A stretch of DNA of 64,000 nucleotides, from contig JAWKQE010000023.1 in assembly GCA_041390305.1 (NCBI GenBank), positions 36,849-100,848 of the forward strand. Direction: 5' to 3'. The translations under genes and the position numbers were made by a program. Position 1 is the first letter of the stretch, and each line of letters opens with the position of its first letter. Positions 54,623-64,000 of this stretch are shown here, piece by piece. Below the pieces are notes generated by a model. That model was not told the DNA's origin. It saw only the letters and a program-made list of their open reading frames with translations, and searched no databases. The stretch is from JACKCR01 sp041390305. GTDB taxonomy: Bacteria; Eisenbacteria; RBG-16-71-46; CAIMUX01.

Positions 54623-56173
54623 GTGTCGAACCACCGTCGAACAGATGTTTCGGAGGAAGCCCTCACCGCCGGGCTCGGGCGGTTCGGCGTTCCCGGATTC
54701 CGTCCGGGGCAGAGGGAAGCCGTGGAGACTCTCCTCGCGGAGCATCGTCTTCTCTTCGTCGCGCCGACCGGCGGCGGGAAGAGCCTCGTCTTCCAGCTTC
54801 CGGGACTCGTACTCCCGGGGACGACGATCGTCGTCTGTCCTCTCGTCTCGCTGATGAAGGATCAGGTGGCGTCTCTCGACCGGAAGGGGATTCCGGCGAC
54901 GTACCTCGCCGCGACAGTGGACCCGGAGGAGCAGCGCGAGCGGACCGCGAACCTCGTGCGGGGCGTCTACGAGTTTCTCTACGTCGCGCCCGAGCGTCTG
55001 TCGTCTCCGCGCTTCCGCGCCCTTGCCCGCGATCTCGAATGCCCGCTCCTCGCTGTCGACGAAGCGCACTGCATCAGCGAGTGGGGCCACGACTTCCGTC
55101 CGGACTACCTCGAGATCGGGAGCTTCGTCCGCGCGATCCAGCCTCCCCGGGTGATCGCCGTCACCGCGACGGCGACTCCGCGTGCGCAGGACGAGATCGT
55201 CGCGCGGCTGGGGATGGGGGAGGGCACCACGCGGATCGTGCGCGGGTTCGCGCGCCCCAACCTCTCGCTACGTGTCCGGAAGGTCCGCGATCGCACCGCG
55301 CGGATCCAAGCCGTCGACGAGGAACTCACGCGCGTGTTCGGCGGAGGTCCCGCGGGAGCCGCCGCGGACAACGCTGCGGGCGAGGCATCCGCGGGAGTTC
55401 CAGTCGCGGAGTCCGCGGGAGCCGCCGTGATCTATGCGCCGACGAGACGACTCGCGGAGGAGGAGGCGTCCCGGATCGCGGCGCTCGGCAGGTGGCGCTG
55501 TCTTGCCTATCACGCCGGTCTGCCGAACGACGTTCGCGACCGCGTGCAGGATGCGTTCTGCTGCGGTGAGATCGATGTGGTCGTTGCGACGAACGCATTT
55601 GGGATGGGGATCGATCGATCGGATGTGAGGCTCGTGATCCACCTGGGTCCTCCCGGCTCGATCGAGTCGTACTACCAGGAGGTCGGCCGGGGCGGCCGCG
55701 ACGGATTGCCTGCCGATGGGCTTCTGCTGCTCGGCCCGGAGGAGGTAGCCCTTCGTCGTCGCTTCGCGGAGTCCGGCAACGACCCATCCCCTCGCAACCG
55801 TTCCGGCGCGGGCTCTGCCGGCGGGGGCCCCGCCGCCCGCGGCCGCATTGGAGAAGAGACGCCGGTCGCAGATTCCGCCGTTGCGGACCCCAGCGGCGCG
55901 GACTCAGGCCAGAGCCCCTCGGGGGTGGAGCGCCGGCGCGCGTTGTTCCACGAGCTGATGAAGTGGGCGATGGGACACTCGTGCCGTCATGCGGGAATCC
56001 TCAGGTACTTCGGCGAGTCGGGTGACGTTCTCGCGCCGTGCGGGCAATGTGACGTCTGTGAAGCACGCGCGCGCGTTGGCGGACGCGGAACCACCGGAGG
56101 CCGTCGCGCGGTACGTTGGCTCGTCCGCGTCTTCGGCCGATCGGCGCCTAGCGGCGCGGGCGGCCGGAGGTAG
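54623..56173 (+). CDS. RecQ-family ATP-dependent DNA helicase
   Basis: 516 residues from GTG 54623. Helicase motifs: GFRPGQREAVETLL (motif 0), FVAPTGGGKSLVFQ (I), VCPLVSLMKDQV (Ia), LAVDEAHCISEWGHDFRPDY (II and the aromatic loop), AVTATATPRAQ (III), and ATNAFGMGIDRSDVRLVIH with YYQEVGRGGRDG (V, VI). The RecQ zinc-binding domain is shown by CRHAGILRYFGE and CGQCDVC near residues 453-485. Two Ala/Gly-rich inserts (about 245-270 and 390-430) are unusual. The HRDC domain is absent. After CDVC an alternative frame (KHARALADAEPPEAVARY) looks as protein-like as the called one, so the last 35 residues are uncertain. Confidence 0.9.
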   Translation: MSNHRRTDVSEEALTAGLGRFGVPGFRPGQREAVETLLAEHRLLFVAPTGGGKSLVFQLPGLVLPGTTIVVCPLVSLMKDQVASLDRKGIPATYLAATVDPEEQRERTANLVRGVYEFLYVAPERLSSPRFRALARDLECPLLAVDEAHCISEWGHDFRPDYLEIGSFVRAIQPPRVIAVTATATPRAQDEIVARLGMGEGTTRIVRGFARPNLSLRVRKVRDRTARIQAVDEELTRVFGGGPAGAAADNAAGEASAGVPVAESAGAAVIYAPTRRLAEEEASRIAALGRWRCLAYHAGLPNDVRDRVQDAFCCGEIDVVVATNAFGMGIDRSDVRLVIHLGPPGSIESYYQEVGRGGRDGLPADGLLLLGPEEVALRRRFAESGNDPSPRNRSGAGSAGGGPAARGRIGEETPVADSAVADPSGADSGQSPSGVERRRALFHELMKWAMGHSCRHAGILRYFGESGDVLAPCGQCDVCEARARVGGRGTTGGRRAVRWLVRVFGRSAPSGAGGRR

Positions 56174-56219
56174 GTGTGGAGCGTTCCTCGAGTCGGGCCC
56201 GCGGGCGCGCCGCCTGCGC

Positions 56220-56285
56220 CTCCTGACACACCGTTGTCAGGAGAGTGACGACGCTAGGACCCTCCTGACACGATGCTGTCAGGAG
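56220..56285 (+). promoter_or_regulatory. Twin operator: two identical palindromes 42 bases apart
   Basis: CTCCTGACA-N6-TGTCAGGAG occurs at 56220-56243 (spacer CACCGT) and again at 56262-56285 (spacer CGATGC). Arms are perfect nine-mers and the centres are 42 bases apart, about four helical turns, so two dimers would sit on the same DNA face. The pair lies 107 bases before the VOC gene, which is followed by a YafY-type regulator; autoregulation by that protein is the simplest reading. Confidence 0.7.
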
Positions 56286-56392
56286 ACATCGCCGATTCTC
56301 TCCCTGTCGCGCCAACGAGTGCTCGCCGGTCGTCGGTCGGGTGCCGGCTCCAAGAGAGGAGCGAGGCGCTGCCAGGAACTGGGAGGTTCGAC

Positions 56393-56770
56393 ATGTCGCA
56401 TCCGGTCGTTTGGTTCGAGGTCATGGGCAAGGACGGGGATTCGCTGCGTTCGTTCTACTCGGGGCTCTTCGGTTGGAAGATCGCCGCGGACAACCCGATG
56501 AACTACGGAATGGTCGAGGCCGCCGGTGGACGGGGGATCGCGGGTGGAGTCGGGCAGTTCGAGTCGACGAAGCAGGCGGAGGACGGCACGTACCCGTCGG
56601 TCACGTTCTATGTCGCCACGGAGAGCATCGACGCTTCGCTCGCGCAGGCGAAGAAGCTCGGAGGCAAAGTGGTGATGGAGCGCACGAAGCTCCCGGGGGG
56701 AACGGTTCTCGGGATGTTCTCGGACCCGGAAGGGAACGCGATCGGTCTGGTCGAAGATGGAGCCGCCTGA
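56393..56770 (+). CDS. VOC (glyoxalase/bleomycin-resistance) family protein
   Basis: 125 residues with two beta-alpha-beta-beta-beta modules: VVWFEVMGKDGDSLRSFYSG, LFGWKIAADNPMNYGMV, then YPSVTFYVATESIDASLAQA and TVLGMFSDPEGNAIGLVED. This is the small CFC-like VOC class of unknown substrate, often found beside YafY regulators. ATG 56393 has GGGAGG six bases upstream. It stands 45 bases before the regulator gene and downstream of the twin operator. Confidence 0.88.
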   Translation: MSHPVVWFEVMGKDGDSLRSFYSGLFGWKIAADNPMNYGMVEAAGGRGIAGGVGQFESTKQAEDGTYPSVTFYVATESIDASLAQAKKLGGKVVMERTKLPGGTVLGMFSDPEGNAIGLVEDGAA

Positions 56771-56814
56771 GATACTGCGGCGAACTCGGACCGGTAGGCC
56801 CTCGGGGAGTGAAC

Positions 56815-57519
56815 GTGAGACGAGCGGACCGACTCTTCCAGATCATCCAGCTCCTGCGGGGGCGGACGCGGACGATGACGGCCGCTCGGCTCGCCGAGCG
56901 CCTCGAGGTCTCGGAGCGAACGATCTACCGGGACATCCGGGACCTCATGGCCTCCGGCACTCCGATCGAAGGGGAGGCGGGAGTCGGGTACACGCTGCGG
57001 CGTGACTACGACCTCCCGCCGCTCATGTTCGAGGTCGAGGAGCTCGAGGCGATCGTGGTCGGGGCCCGGCTGCTCCACGCGTTTGGCGACCAGGCCATGG
57101 CCCGCGCCGCGGCCTCTGCCATCTCCAAGGTCGAGGCCGTCATCCCGGCTCGGGTCCGGGAGATTTCGGAGAAGCCCCCGCTCTACGCGCCGCGCACGCC
57201 CCGCGGAGCGAGTGCGTCCGCCGCGCTCGAGGTGGTGCGGACGGCCCTCGCACAGAGACGGAAACTCCAGTTCGCGTACGAGGATGCGGGCGGGAGCTCC
57301 ACCGAGCGGCTGGTCTGGCCGCTGGGCGCGTTCTTCTGGGGCATGAACTGGACCCTCACCTCCTGGTGCGAGCTCCGGCAGGACTTCCGGACGTTCCGGC
57401 TCGACCGGATGTCCGAGGTCCAGCTGTCCAGCGAGGAGTACGGCGAAGAGCCGGGGAGGACTCTCCGGGACTTCCTTCGGCGCCTCGGCGGCCAGGCGGA
57501 GCGGCTCCTGGACGAGTAG
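56815..57519 (+). CDS. YafY-type HTH/WYL transcriptional regulator
   Basis: 234 residues from GTG 56815, chosen because GGGGAG is five bases upstream and family members begin MRRADRLFQIIQLL. An N-terminal HTH_11 domain reads MTAARLAERLEVSERTIYRD, followed by GTPIEGEAGVGYTLR. A WYL-type ligand-binding domain follows (RRKLQFAYED, RLVWPLGAFFWGMNWTLTSW, RTFRLDRMSEV). WYL proteins sense small ligands or nucleic acids. It is in an operon with the VOC gene and probably binds the twin palindromes at 56220-56285. Confidence 0.9.
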   Translation: MRRADRLFQIIQLLRGRTRTMTAARLAERLEVSERTIYRDIRDLMASGTPIEGEAGVGYTLRRDYDLPPLMFEVEELEAIVVGARLLHAFGDQAMARAAASAISKVEAVIPARVREISEKPPLYAPRTPRGASASAALEVVRTALAQRRKLQFAYEDAGGSSTERLVWPLGAFFWGMNWTLTSWCELRQDFRTFRLDRMSEVQLSSEEYGEEPGRTLRDFLRRLGGQAERLLDE

Positions 57520-57666
57520 CCTGCCGGCATTGGGTCAGAAAACCCGATTGTAGGCGGCTCCCATATGAGACAATTGATGCCGTCTACCGAACCGGGGCCC
57601 GCGCCGACCTGCGTTTGGCTCGGGTCCCACCTCATTCCTGGGGCCAAGTCCACGGAGTCCGACCAG

Positions 57667-60529
57667 ATGTTCCACTCACGACGTATTCTCCGCACCGTGC
57701 TGGGAGTTGCCTCGGTAGTGGCCTGCGGTGTGGCCGTTTCCGCCACTCTTCCGCACGCCGCCGATGCCTCCGCGCTCGTTTCCGACACCTACCACGACGA
57801 CCATCGTTCCACCCCGATGGTTCTCTTCGCACCCACGTGGGACGCTCCGGCGGGCCTCAGCGGAGAGGCCATGGCGCATGCCTTCCTCGAGAGCCGGGCC
57901 TCGCTCTTCGAACTCCCGGGCGACCTCTCGAACCTCCGGTTCGGTCGTGCCCAGGAGAGCCTCCTCGGGACGCATTGCGAGTTCGGTCAGTGGATGAACG
58001 GCTACCCGGTCGAGTCGGCCACGGTCGTCGTCTCCGTGTCGAAGGACAGCGGTGATATCTACCGCGTGTTCAACAACAGCTACCCGGTGAAGAACGCTCC
58101 GGAAGCTCCCGTCTCCGTGATCGAGGGCGACGCCGCCTACGACATCGCGTGGAACGCGCTTCGGGCCCATGGGGACCTCCTCGCTCCGGCCAGCCAGCGT
58201 ACCGTCTACGTGCCGGTCGGTGAGGGCTTCCAGCTCCAGACCATCGTCGACCTGTCGCTCTCCGCCCCGTACGGTGGGTGGCAGGCGCGGATCGACGCGA
58301 CGACCGGCGCCGTCCTTTCGATCGCGGACACGCGGATCGAGCGGATGAAGACGGAAGGATCCGAGATCTCCGTGGACGAGCGGATCCGCTCGTACAACGG
58401 TCCGGTCGCCGACCGTTCCGCCGCCTTCGCGCGCCTCGCCGCCGCCGAGATCGGCTCCTTCGATCCGGCCCAGCGTGCCTCGGGTACCGGAGTCGTCTTC
58501 GACCCGGATCCGCGGACGACCCTGAACGACGCGACGATCCAGGACGGCTCTCCGTCCGGGACCTTCACGCCGGCCTACTTCACGCGGAACCTCCTCGACA
58601 TCACGTTCAATGGGTCCAACTACTCGCTCACCGGCCCCTGGGTCACGATCGCGAACTGGGATCCCCCGGCGACCGCTCCGAGCACGACGACGGACGGCAA
58701 CTGGACGGCGACGCGCGGGAACAATGCGTTCAACGACGCGCTCGTCTACTTCCACATCGATCAGAGCCAGCGCTACATGCAGTCCCTCGGGTTCACCGGC
58801 GCGACCGGGATCCAGGAACTCTCGATCGTCGCGGACTCGGACGGCGTGAACGGAGCCGACAACTCCTACTACCAGCCCGCCTCCAACCGTCTCGCTTTCG
58901 GCCACGGCTGCGTCGACGACTCCGAAGACGCGGACGTCGTCCTCCACGAGTACGGCCACGCGATCCAGCACAGCATCAACTCGAGCTGGAGCGGTGGCGA
59001 CACCGGCGCGATGGGCGAAGGGTTCGGTGACTACTGGGCCGGCTCCTACAGCTACATCACGGACAATGGCGACATCTTCCACCCTGAGTGGGTCTTCAGC
59101 TGGGACGGCCACGGTTCGCCCGTGCAGTGCTGGAACGGCCGGGTCATGAACCAGTTCGGCGCGCAGTACGATCCGAACTCGACCTACGGTGCCCACCAGA
59201 CGATCCCGGGTGGCTATCAGTCCGACGAGCTCTGGTCGACTCCGCTCTTCCAGACCCTCATCGCCGTGATGGACCTCGGCTACACGCGCGAGAGCGTCGA
59301 TCAGATCATCCTCGAGTCGCACTTCGGGCTCGGGAGCAGCATCCGGATGCGGGACATGGCGAACATCACGATCGCGACGGCGCAGGCCCTCCAGCCGGGA
59401 AACCCGCACGCCGACGTCTTCGTGCAGAAGTTCCTCGTCCACAACATCATCGACGTTCCGTTCGTCGGTCTCCACGTGAGCGACGTCTCGGTGAGCGACG
59501 CCGGCCCGAACGGTGTGGCCGACCCGGGCGAGACGGTGCACATGCACGTGACGCTCGAGAACGCGGGAACGCTCGGTGCGGTTGCTGTCTCCGGTGTGAT
59601 CAGCTCCTCGACTCCGGGCGTGGTCATCACCGCGGATACGTCCGCGTACGGTGACATTCCGGCAGGTGGGAATGCGAGCAACCAGACCGACTTCGTGGTC
59701 TCGATCCCTTCGAACCTCGACTGCGGTGACTTCGTCCAGTTCTCGATCGCGGTCGACTTCCAGGAAGAGACGCTCACGACGACCAACCTCGCCTCCTGAA
59801 CTGGGTACAGGTGTCGTGCTCGGCGTATCGCAGTCGATCGAGCCGGGTCTCGCGATTCCGGACAACAACTCGAACGGCGTGTCGAGTGTGATGACGGTGA
59901 GCGGAACCGGCGCGACGGTGACGGCCGGCTTCAACGTCGACATCAACCTCACCCACACCTACATCGGGGACCTCATCGTCCGTCTCACCTCTCCAGGCGG
60001 CACGACGGTGACGCTCCACAACCGGACGGGTGGTACGGAGAACGACATCATCGGGAACTACCCGGGCACGCTCACTCCGTCGCAGCCCCTGAGCGCGTTC
60101 ATCGGCGATCCGGTCGACGGGAACTGGACGATGTTCGTCTCCGACAACGCCGGCGTCGATACCGGTACGCTGAACAGCTGGGGTATCAACGACGTCCAGG
60201 GCTACGACTGCGAGACCGTTGCCGATGTGACGCCGATTGGCCGGACCCTCGGCTTCTCCCTCGCGCAGAACGAGCCGAACCCGCTCCACGACACGACCAC
60301 GATCGGCTTCTCCCTGGCCAACGGGAATCTGCCGGTCGAACTCGACATCATCGACGTGAGTGGACGTCTCGTCCGCTCCCTCGCGCGCGAGACGCTTCCG
60401 GCCGGTGAGTACCAGCGGGTCTGGGACGGCCGCGACGACCTCGGCAACCCGGTCGGCGCGGGAGTCTACTTCTACCGTCTCCAGCAGGGCGACCAGGTGG
60501 CGACGCGGAAGCTCCTGACCGTCCGCTAG
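57667..60529 (+). CDS. Secreted M36/thermolysin-like metalloprotease with P-domain, frameshifted near 59797
   Basis: About 954 residues when repaired. A signal peptide (residues 1-37) is followed by an FTP/PepSY-like propeptide (about 40-240) and a gluzincin catalytic domain: VVLHEYGHAIQHSIN (HExxH near residue 428) and GAMGEGFGDYWAGSY (third ligand Glu near 452). The frame from ATG 57667 stops at TGA 59797-59799. In the next frame ELGTGVVLGVSQSIEPG continues directly into a proprotein-convertase P-domain (IPDNNSNGVSSVMTVSG, THTYIGDLIVRLTSPGG, WTMFVSDNAGVDTGTLNSWG) and an FlgD-like sorting module (ELDIIDVSGRLVRSL, GAGVYFYRLQQG) ending at 60529. One base is missing near 59797. Probably a surface or secreted protease. 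Confidence 0.85.
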
Positions 60530-60622
60530 CGCGGTGTGTCACGCTGCCACTGGCGTGACGATCGACAGAACGATGGCCTCCCCCGGATTCGCAACCCGGT
60601 TCCGGCGGAGGACATGAACGAC

Positions 60623-60664
60623 AGAGAGCCGCCCACGGTCACCGTGAGCGGCTCTCTCGTTTGT
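60623..60664 (+). terminator. Terminator hairpin between the convergent protease and guaA genes
   Basis: AGAGAGCCGC (60623-60632) pairs perfectly with GCGGCTCTCT (60648-60657). Inside, CACGGT and ACCGTG (60634-60646) extend the structure. CGTTTGT follows on the plus strand. It can serve both the protease gene (stop 60529) and guaA (stop 60719). Confidence 0.75.
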
Positions 60665-60718
60665 CCATGCGCACTTGAGGTCTCGGTCAGCGGGCGCGTT
60701 CCTGGGGCCCTGTGACCG

Positions 60719-62560
60719 CTACTCCCACTCGATCGTCGACGGCGGCTTCGACGTCACGTCGATCGCGATGCCGGAGACTTCGCGGTAGGTGCCGAGGCCG
60801 GCGAGGAGTTCCCGTACGCAGTCGTCCGGGAGAGACGCGGGGCGCGCCGTCATCGCGCGCTCGGAGAGCACCGGACGGACCACCACCATCTCCTGGCCCT
60901 TGCCATCGAGCGCGACCGGCACGATCACGGTCGGGCACTGCCAGACCGTCTTCATGAGGCCGTGACGCTCGAGTGCGTCCATGACGATCCAGTCGAGCTG
61001 CTGGAGGAGGGTGACGCGATCCTTCGTCACGGTCGCGCTCCGGATCGTGGCCGTTCCCGGTTGCCCGCCGCTCAGGAGATAGAGACAGCGGTTGATCCCC
61101 TGCACCTTTTTTGCGAGCGACGTCGCCGTCCTGTGGAGCGACTCCCAGTTCGGGCGGGGAGCTCCGGGTTCCGTGGGGAAGAGGAGCACCGGATGCTCGT
61201 AGCTCCGGAGGTCGGCCTTCACTCCGACGGACTTGATCGGCAGCGCGAGTCCGCGGAGCGGGCTCCCGGCGAGTTCTGCGTCGAGCGCGGCCTGGATGCC
61301 CGCGCGGTCCCACTCGTCCTCGGCGTCGGCGCAGGCGACACGGATGCCGAGGCCGGGGCCGGGGAACGGATGGCGGTCGATGCTCTCGGGGTCGAGTCCG
61401 AGGGCACGTCCGAGTTCGCGGACTTCGACCTTGTAGAGGTCCGCGAGCGGTTCACTCACCCGACCGGCCGCGATCATCTCTTGGACGAGCGGAACCCGGT
61501 TGTGGTGCGTCTTGATCGTGTCCGCGCGCTTGGAACCGCCGGTCTCGATCGTGTCCGGATAGATCGTGCCCTGGCCGAGCATCGCGTGTTCCATGTCGAG
61601 GCGACGCGCCTCGCGCTCGAAGACCGCGATGAACGTGTCGCCGATCGCCTTCCGCTTGGCCTCGGGGTCGACCATTCCTTCGAGCGCTCCGAGGAACTCG
61701 TCTCCCGCCTTCACCACCGTGAGGCTGGGGCCGAGGCCGAGCTGGCCGTACTTCTCGGCGACCTGTGCGCTCTCGTCCTTCCGCATGAGTCCGCTGTCGA
61801 TGTGGACGAGACGGACGCGGTTCGCTCCGAGCGCGCGTTGGAAGAGGAGCGCGGCCACGGTGGAGTCGACGCCGCCGGAGGCGAGGAGCACGACGTGCCG
61901 ATCGCCGACTTCTCTCCGGATCGCCTCGGCCCGTTCCTCGATCTGGTCGCCGACATGCCAGTCCGCCTTCGCTCCGCAGATGCCGAGGACGAAGTTTCGG
62001 AGTAGCCGCACGCCGCAGGGCGTGTCGTCGACCTCGGGATGGAACTGGAGACCGTAGTGCCGCTTGCTCTCGCACGCGATCGCCGCGTTCCGGTGGTCGT
62101 GGGCCGCGTCGACACCGCCGGTCGAGTAGCCGAGCTCGACGAATCCCTCGGGCAGGACCGTTACGGAGTCGCCGTGGCTCATCCAGACGATCTCGTCGTT
62201 TGCCAGCCCTTCGAGCAGGGGCGAGTCGCCCACCTTGCGGAGCGTCGCTTCGCCGTACTCCCGCGCGGTGTGCTCGATCTTGCCGCCCGAGTACTTCGCG
62301 ATCTCCTGGTGCCCGAAGCAGAAGCCGAGGACCGGGATGCCGAGGTCCATCACACCGCGGCTCCACTGCTCCTCGTCGTCGAACGCACTGAGGGCGGGGC
62401 TGCCGGAGAGGATGATCCCCTTGTACTGGCGGAAGGAGTCGACCGGGTCGTCGGGGTCCCGGATCTCGGCGAAGACCCCGAGGGCGCGGATCTTGGTGGC
62501 GATGAGGTGGACGTACTGCCCACCAAAGTCGAGGACGGCGATCGTGTCGTGGACTTTCAT
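60719..62560 (-). CDS. guaA: GMP synthase (glutamine-hydrolysing)
   Basis: 613 residues from ATG 62560. It aminates XMP to GMP, using ammonia released from glutamine. The N-terminal class I amidotransferase has VLGFCFGHQEIAKY (nucleophile Cys81) and LQFHPEVDDTPCG (His/Glu). The ATP-pyrophosphatase domain has VVLLASGGVDSTVAALLF (PP-loop near residue 230). Next come LGQGTIYPDTIETG and HPFPGPGLGIRV. The C-terminal dimerisation domain ends KPPSTIEWE. Compared with the usual 525-residue enzyme it has about 90 extra residues between the FPGPGLG motif and the C-terminus, as in the longer GuaA form seen in eukaryotes and some bacteria. Confidence 0.95.
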   Translation of the reverse strand: MKVHDTIAVLDFGGQYVHLIATKIRALGVFAEIRDPDDPVDSFRQYKGIILSGSPALSAFDDEEQWSRGVMDLGIPVLGFCFGHQEIAKYSGGKIEHTAREYGEATLRKVGDSPLLEGLANDEIVWMSHGDSVTVLPEGFVELGYSTGGVDAAHDHRNAAIACESKRHYGLQFHPEVDDTPCGVRLLRNFVLGICGAKADWHVGDQIEERAEAIRREVGDRHVVLLASGGVDSTVAALLFQRALGANRVRLVHIDSGLMRKDESAQVAEKYGQLGLGPSLTVVKAGDEFLGALEGMVDPEAKRKAIGDTFIAVFEREARRLDMEHAMLGQGTIYPDTIETGGSKRADTIKTHHNRVPLVQEMIAAGRVSEPLADLYKVEVRELGRALGLDPESIDRHPFPGPGLGIRVACADAEDEWDRAGIQAALDAELAGSPLRGLALPIKSVGVKADLRSYEHPVLLFPTEPGAPRPNWESLHRTATSLAKKVQGINRCLYLLSGGQPGTATIRSATVTKDRVTLLQQLDWIVMDALERHGLMKTVWQCPTVIVPVALDGKGQEMVVVRPVLSERAMTARPASLPDDCVRELLAGLGTYREVSGIAIDVTSKPPSTIEWE

Positions 62561-62682
62561 CGCGGCAATATACGCCTTTCCCCGATGCATGTCATCTGGA
62601 GTCCACGGGTCCAAACGTGGCACAATGACGGGCGCGCAACTGTCCCGGGCACAGCAACCGGGGGAACAGCCCTTTGCCTGTA

Positions 62683-64000
62683 ATGGAACCGACGCTTCGG
62701 CCGCGGGGTCGGCCCAATGGGGCTCTGCTCGGATGGGGACGAACGGTCCTCTCTCTGAGCGGCGCGATGCTCTGCTTGCTCGGCGCTCCCGGTCTCGGAA
62801 GCCTGGGACTAGGCGTCCCCTGGCTGGGCGTTCCCTGCCTCGGCGTGCCCGGGCTGGGCTTTCCAGGGCTCGGCGTTCCGGAGGTCGGTGCGGCGGAACC
62901 CCCCGCCGAGGATCCTTCTGCCGGCGCGCACAGCGCAGACTCGGTCCCGGAGTCCCGCACGCCGCTCGCTTCCGCCTGCGGCGCCCCCACGGAGTCCCCC
63001 GTTCCGGGTGCGAGATACCTCTTCCAGGCGTTCTCCGAGCTCGACCATGGCGCGTCCCCGCAGAGTTGGGTCGTGCGACAGGACGGGGTAGGGCGGATCT
63101 GGATCGGAAACACGACCGGATTCCTCGAGTTCGATGGCGTCGACTGGCGCCGGCACCAGTTGCCACGCCACCATCCGGTACGCGCGCTCGACGTGGATGC
63201 GGGCGGCACCGTCTGGCTGGCGGGTGGCAAGGACGCCGGGTACCTGGCTCCGGACGAGTTCGGGCGCACGGAGTTCGTTTCGGTTTCCCACCGGCTCCCG
63301 GCCGACGTCGAGTTCGGGGAGTTCTGGACGGTCTCGTGCAACTCGGCCGGCGTCTGGTTCCAGTCGGATCGTGCGGTGTTCTTCGAGTCCTGGGGCGCGG
63401 CTGACAGCGTCATGGTCGCCCACGTCGCGGCGCCTGCGGGGTTCGGCAAGGCCTCCATGGTGGACGACACCGTCTACTTCGTCGACGGGAACGCGAACCT
63501 CTACGCAGGTGGTGATGGAGGCGAGGTGCGGAAGGAGCCGCTCGAGCGGGATGGCCCGAGGCTCCTCGATCCGGACGAGAACTTCGTTTCCTACTCGATC
63601 GTCGGCCTCGCCGGGGATCTCCTCATCGCCTCGAACCAGGGACTCTTCCGCCGGAGTGCGGACGGAGTGCTCTCCTCGTTCGGAAGTCCGCTCCTCCGGA
63701 ACACGATCGAACAGTATCCGGTCTACTCACTCGAGCCCGTGGGCGACGGGCTCGCGCTCGGCACGCTCGGCGCGGGCGTCCTGTTCGTCGACGGTGCCGG
63801 AGACCTCACGACCCACCTCTCCACCGACGACGGCTTCCCGGACGACATGGTCCTGGATCTCTATCTCGACCACGAGAACGCGCTCTGGGCGGCGCTCGAC
63901 TCGGGCATCGCGCGGATCGAGGTCGCCGGACCGTTCCTGACCTGGGAGTCCCACAACCGACTCCGAGGCGGGCTGCAGGACCTCCACGTGACGGAGGATC
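62683..64000 (+). CDS. Propeller-type sensor/regulator, N-terminal part (runs off the window)
   Basis: The frame from ATG 62683 is open for 439 codons to the window end. After a hydrophobic signal or anchor (VLSLSGAMLCLLGAPGLG) comes a Leu-Gly-Val-Pro-x pentapeptide repeat, about six units (DNA 62800-62885), then an acidic linker. From about residue 108 there are two-component-regulator propeller-like blades: SWVVRQDGVGRIWIGNTTGF, FLEFDGVDWRRHQL, LDLYLDHENALWAALDSGIA. Such N-termini usually belong to periplasmic sensor domains of histidine kinases, GGDEF proteins or HTH regulators; the output domain is outside this window. No clear ribosome site precedes the ATG, so the start is tentative. 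Confidence 0.65.
   Translation, partial: MEPTLRPRGRPNGALLGWGRTVLSLSGAMLCLLGAPGLGSLGLGVPWLGVPCLGVPGLGFPGLGVPEVGAAEPPAEDPSAGAHSADSVPESRTPLASACGAPTESPVPGARYLFQAFSELDHGASPQSWVVRQDGVGRIWIGNTTGFLEFDGVDWRRHQLPRHHPVRALDVDAGGTVWLAGGKDAGYLAPDEFGRTEFVSVSHRLPADVEFGEFWTVSCNSAGVWFQSDRAVFFESWGAADSVMVAHVAAPAGFGKASMVDDTVYFVDGNANLYAGGDGGEVRKEPLERDGPRLLDPDENFVSYSIVGLAGDLLIASNQGLFRRSADGVLSSFGSPLLRNTIEQYPVYSLEPVGDGLALGTLGAGVLFVDGAGDLTTHLSTDDGFPDDMVLDLYLDHENALWAALDSGIARIEVAGPFLTWESHNRLRGGLQDLHVTED

Overview
The window is GC-rich bacterial chromosome with about forty genes on both strands. No rRNA, tRNA, CRISPR array or insertion sequence was seen. Several secreted proteins end in FlgD-like/type IX-like C-terminal sorting modules, some carry cysteine-rich GACC repeats, and one is a DUF5916 outer-membrane protein. 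I infer an FCB-group or Eisenbacteria/Krumholzibacteriota-like organism with a Gram-negative envelope. That assignment is a judgement from protein style, not a search result.

Layout. 0-8 kb: a partial lipoprotein, a frameshifted MEMO-like gene, a methyltransferase/UbiA-like pair, a secreted Asp-box protein and an M42 aminopeptidase. 8-18 kb: a small anchored protein, a 1425-residue GACC-repeat protein, a small membrane protein, an ArsC-like selenoprotein with an in-frame UGA and a SECIS-like hairpin, a two-gene nucleotidyltransferase module and a repeat-bearing HNH nuclease. 18-31 kb: cyclophilin, DTW-domain tRNA transferase, a broken PPi-type phosphofructokinase, then three large envelope or secreted proteins on the minus strand. 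31-46 kb: Lhr helicase with a Nei-type glycosylase, a zincin lipoprotein, an ATP-dependent DNA ligase, cytochrome bd oxidase (cydAB) and small hypotheticals. 46-52.6 kb: an M20 amidohydrolase, two PLP racemases, a sodium/solute symporter and a GNAT acetyltransferase on the minus strand, with a divergent MarR regulator; this reads as one amino-acid racemisation, transport and acetylation cassette. 52.7-64 kb: a TPR membrane protein, RecQ, a VOC/YafY pair behind twin operators, a secreted M36-like protease, GMP synthase and the start of a propeller-type sensor.

Two properties run through the whole window. First, a short palindromic core (CATCCAACG / CGTTGGATG) recurs in six places with different spacings, twice inside reading frames, and several other repeat arrays fill the gaps between genes. 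Second, many conserved genes are interrupted by single-base indels (MEMO-like, pfp, lhr, cydB, alr, ornithine/alanine racemase, GNAT, M36 protease). Because these include housekeeping genes and several lie in short homopolymers, assembly error is at least as likely as gene decay.
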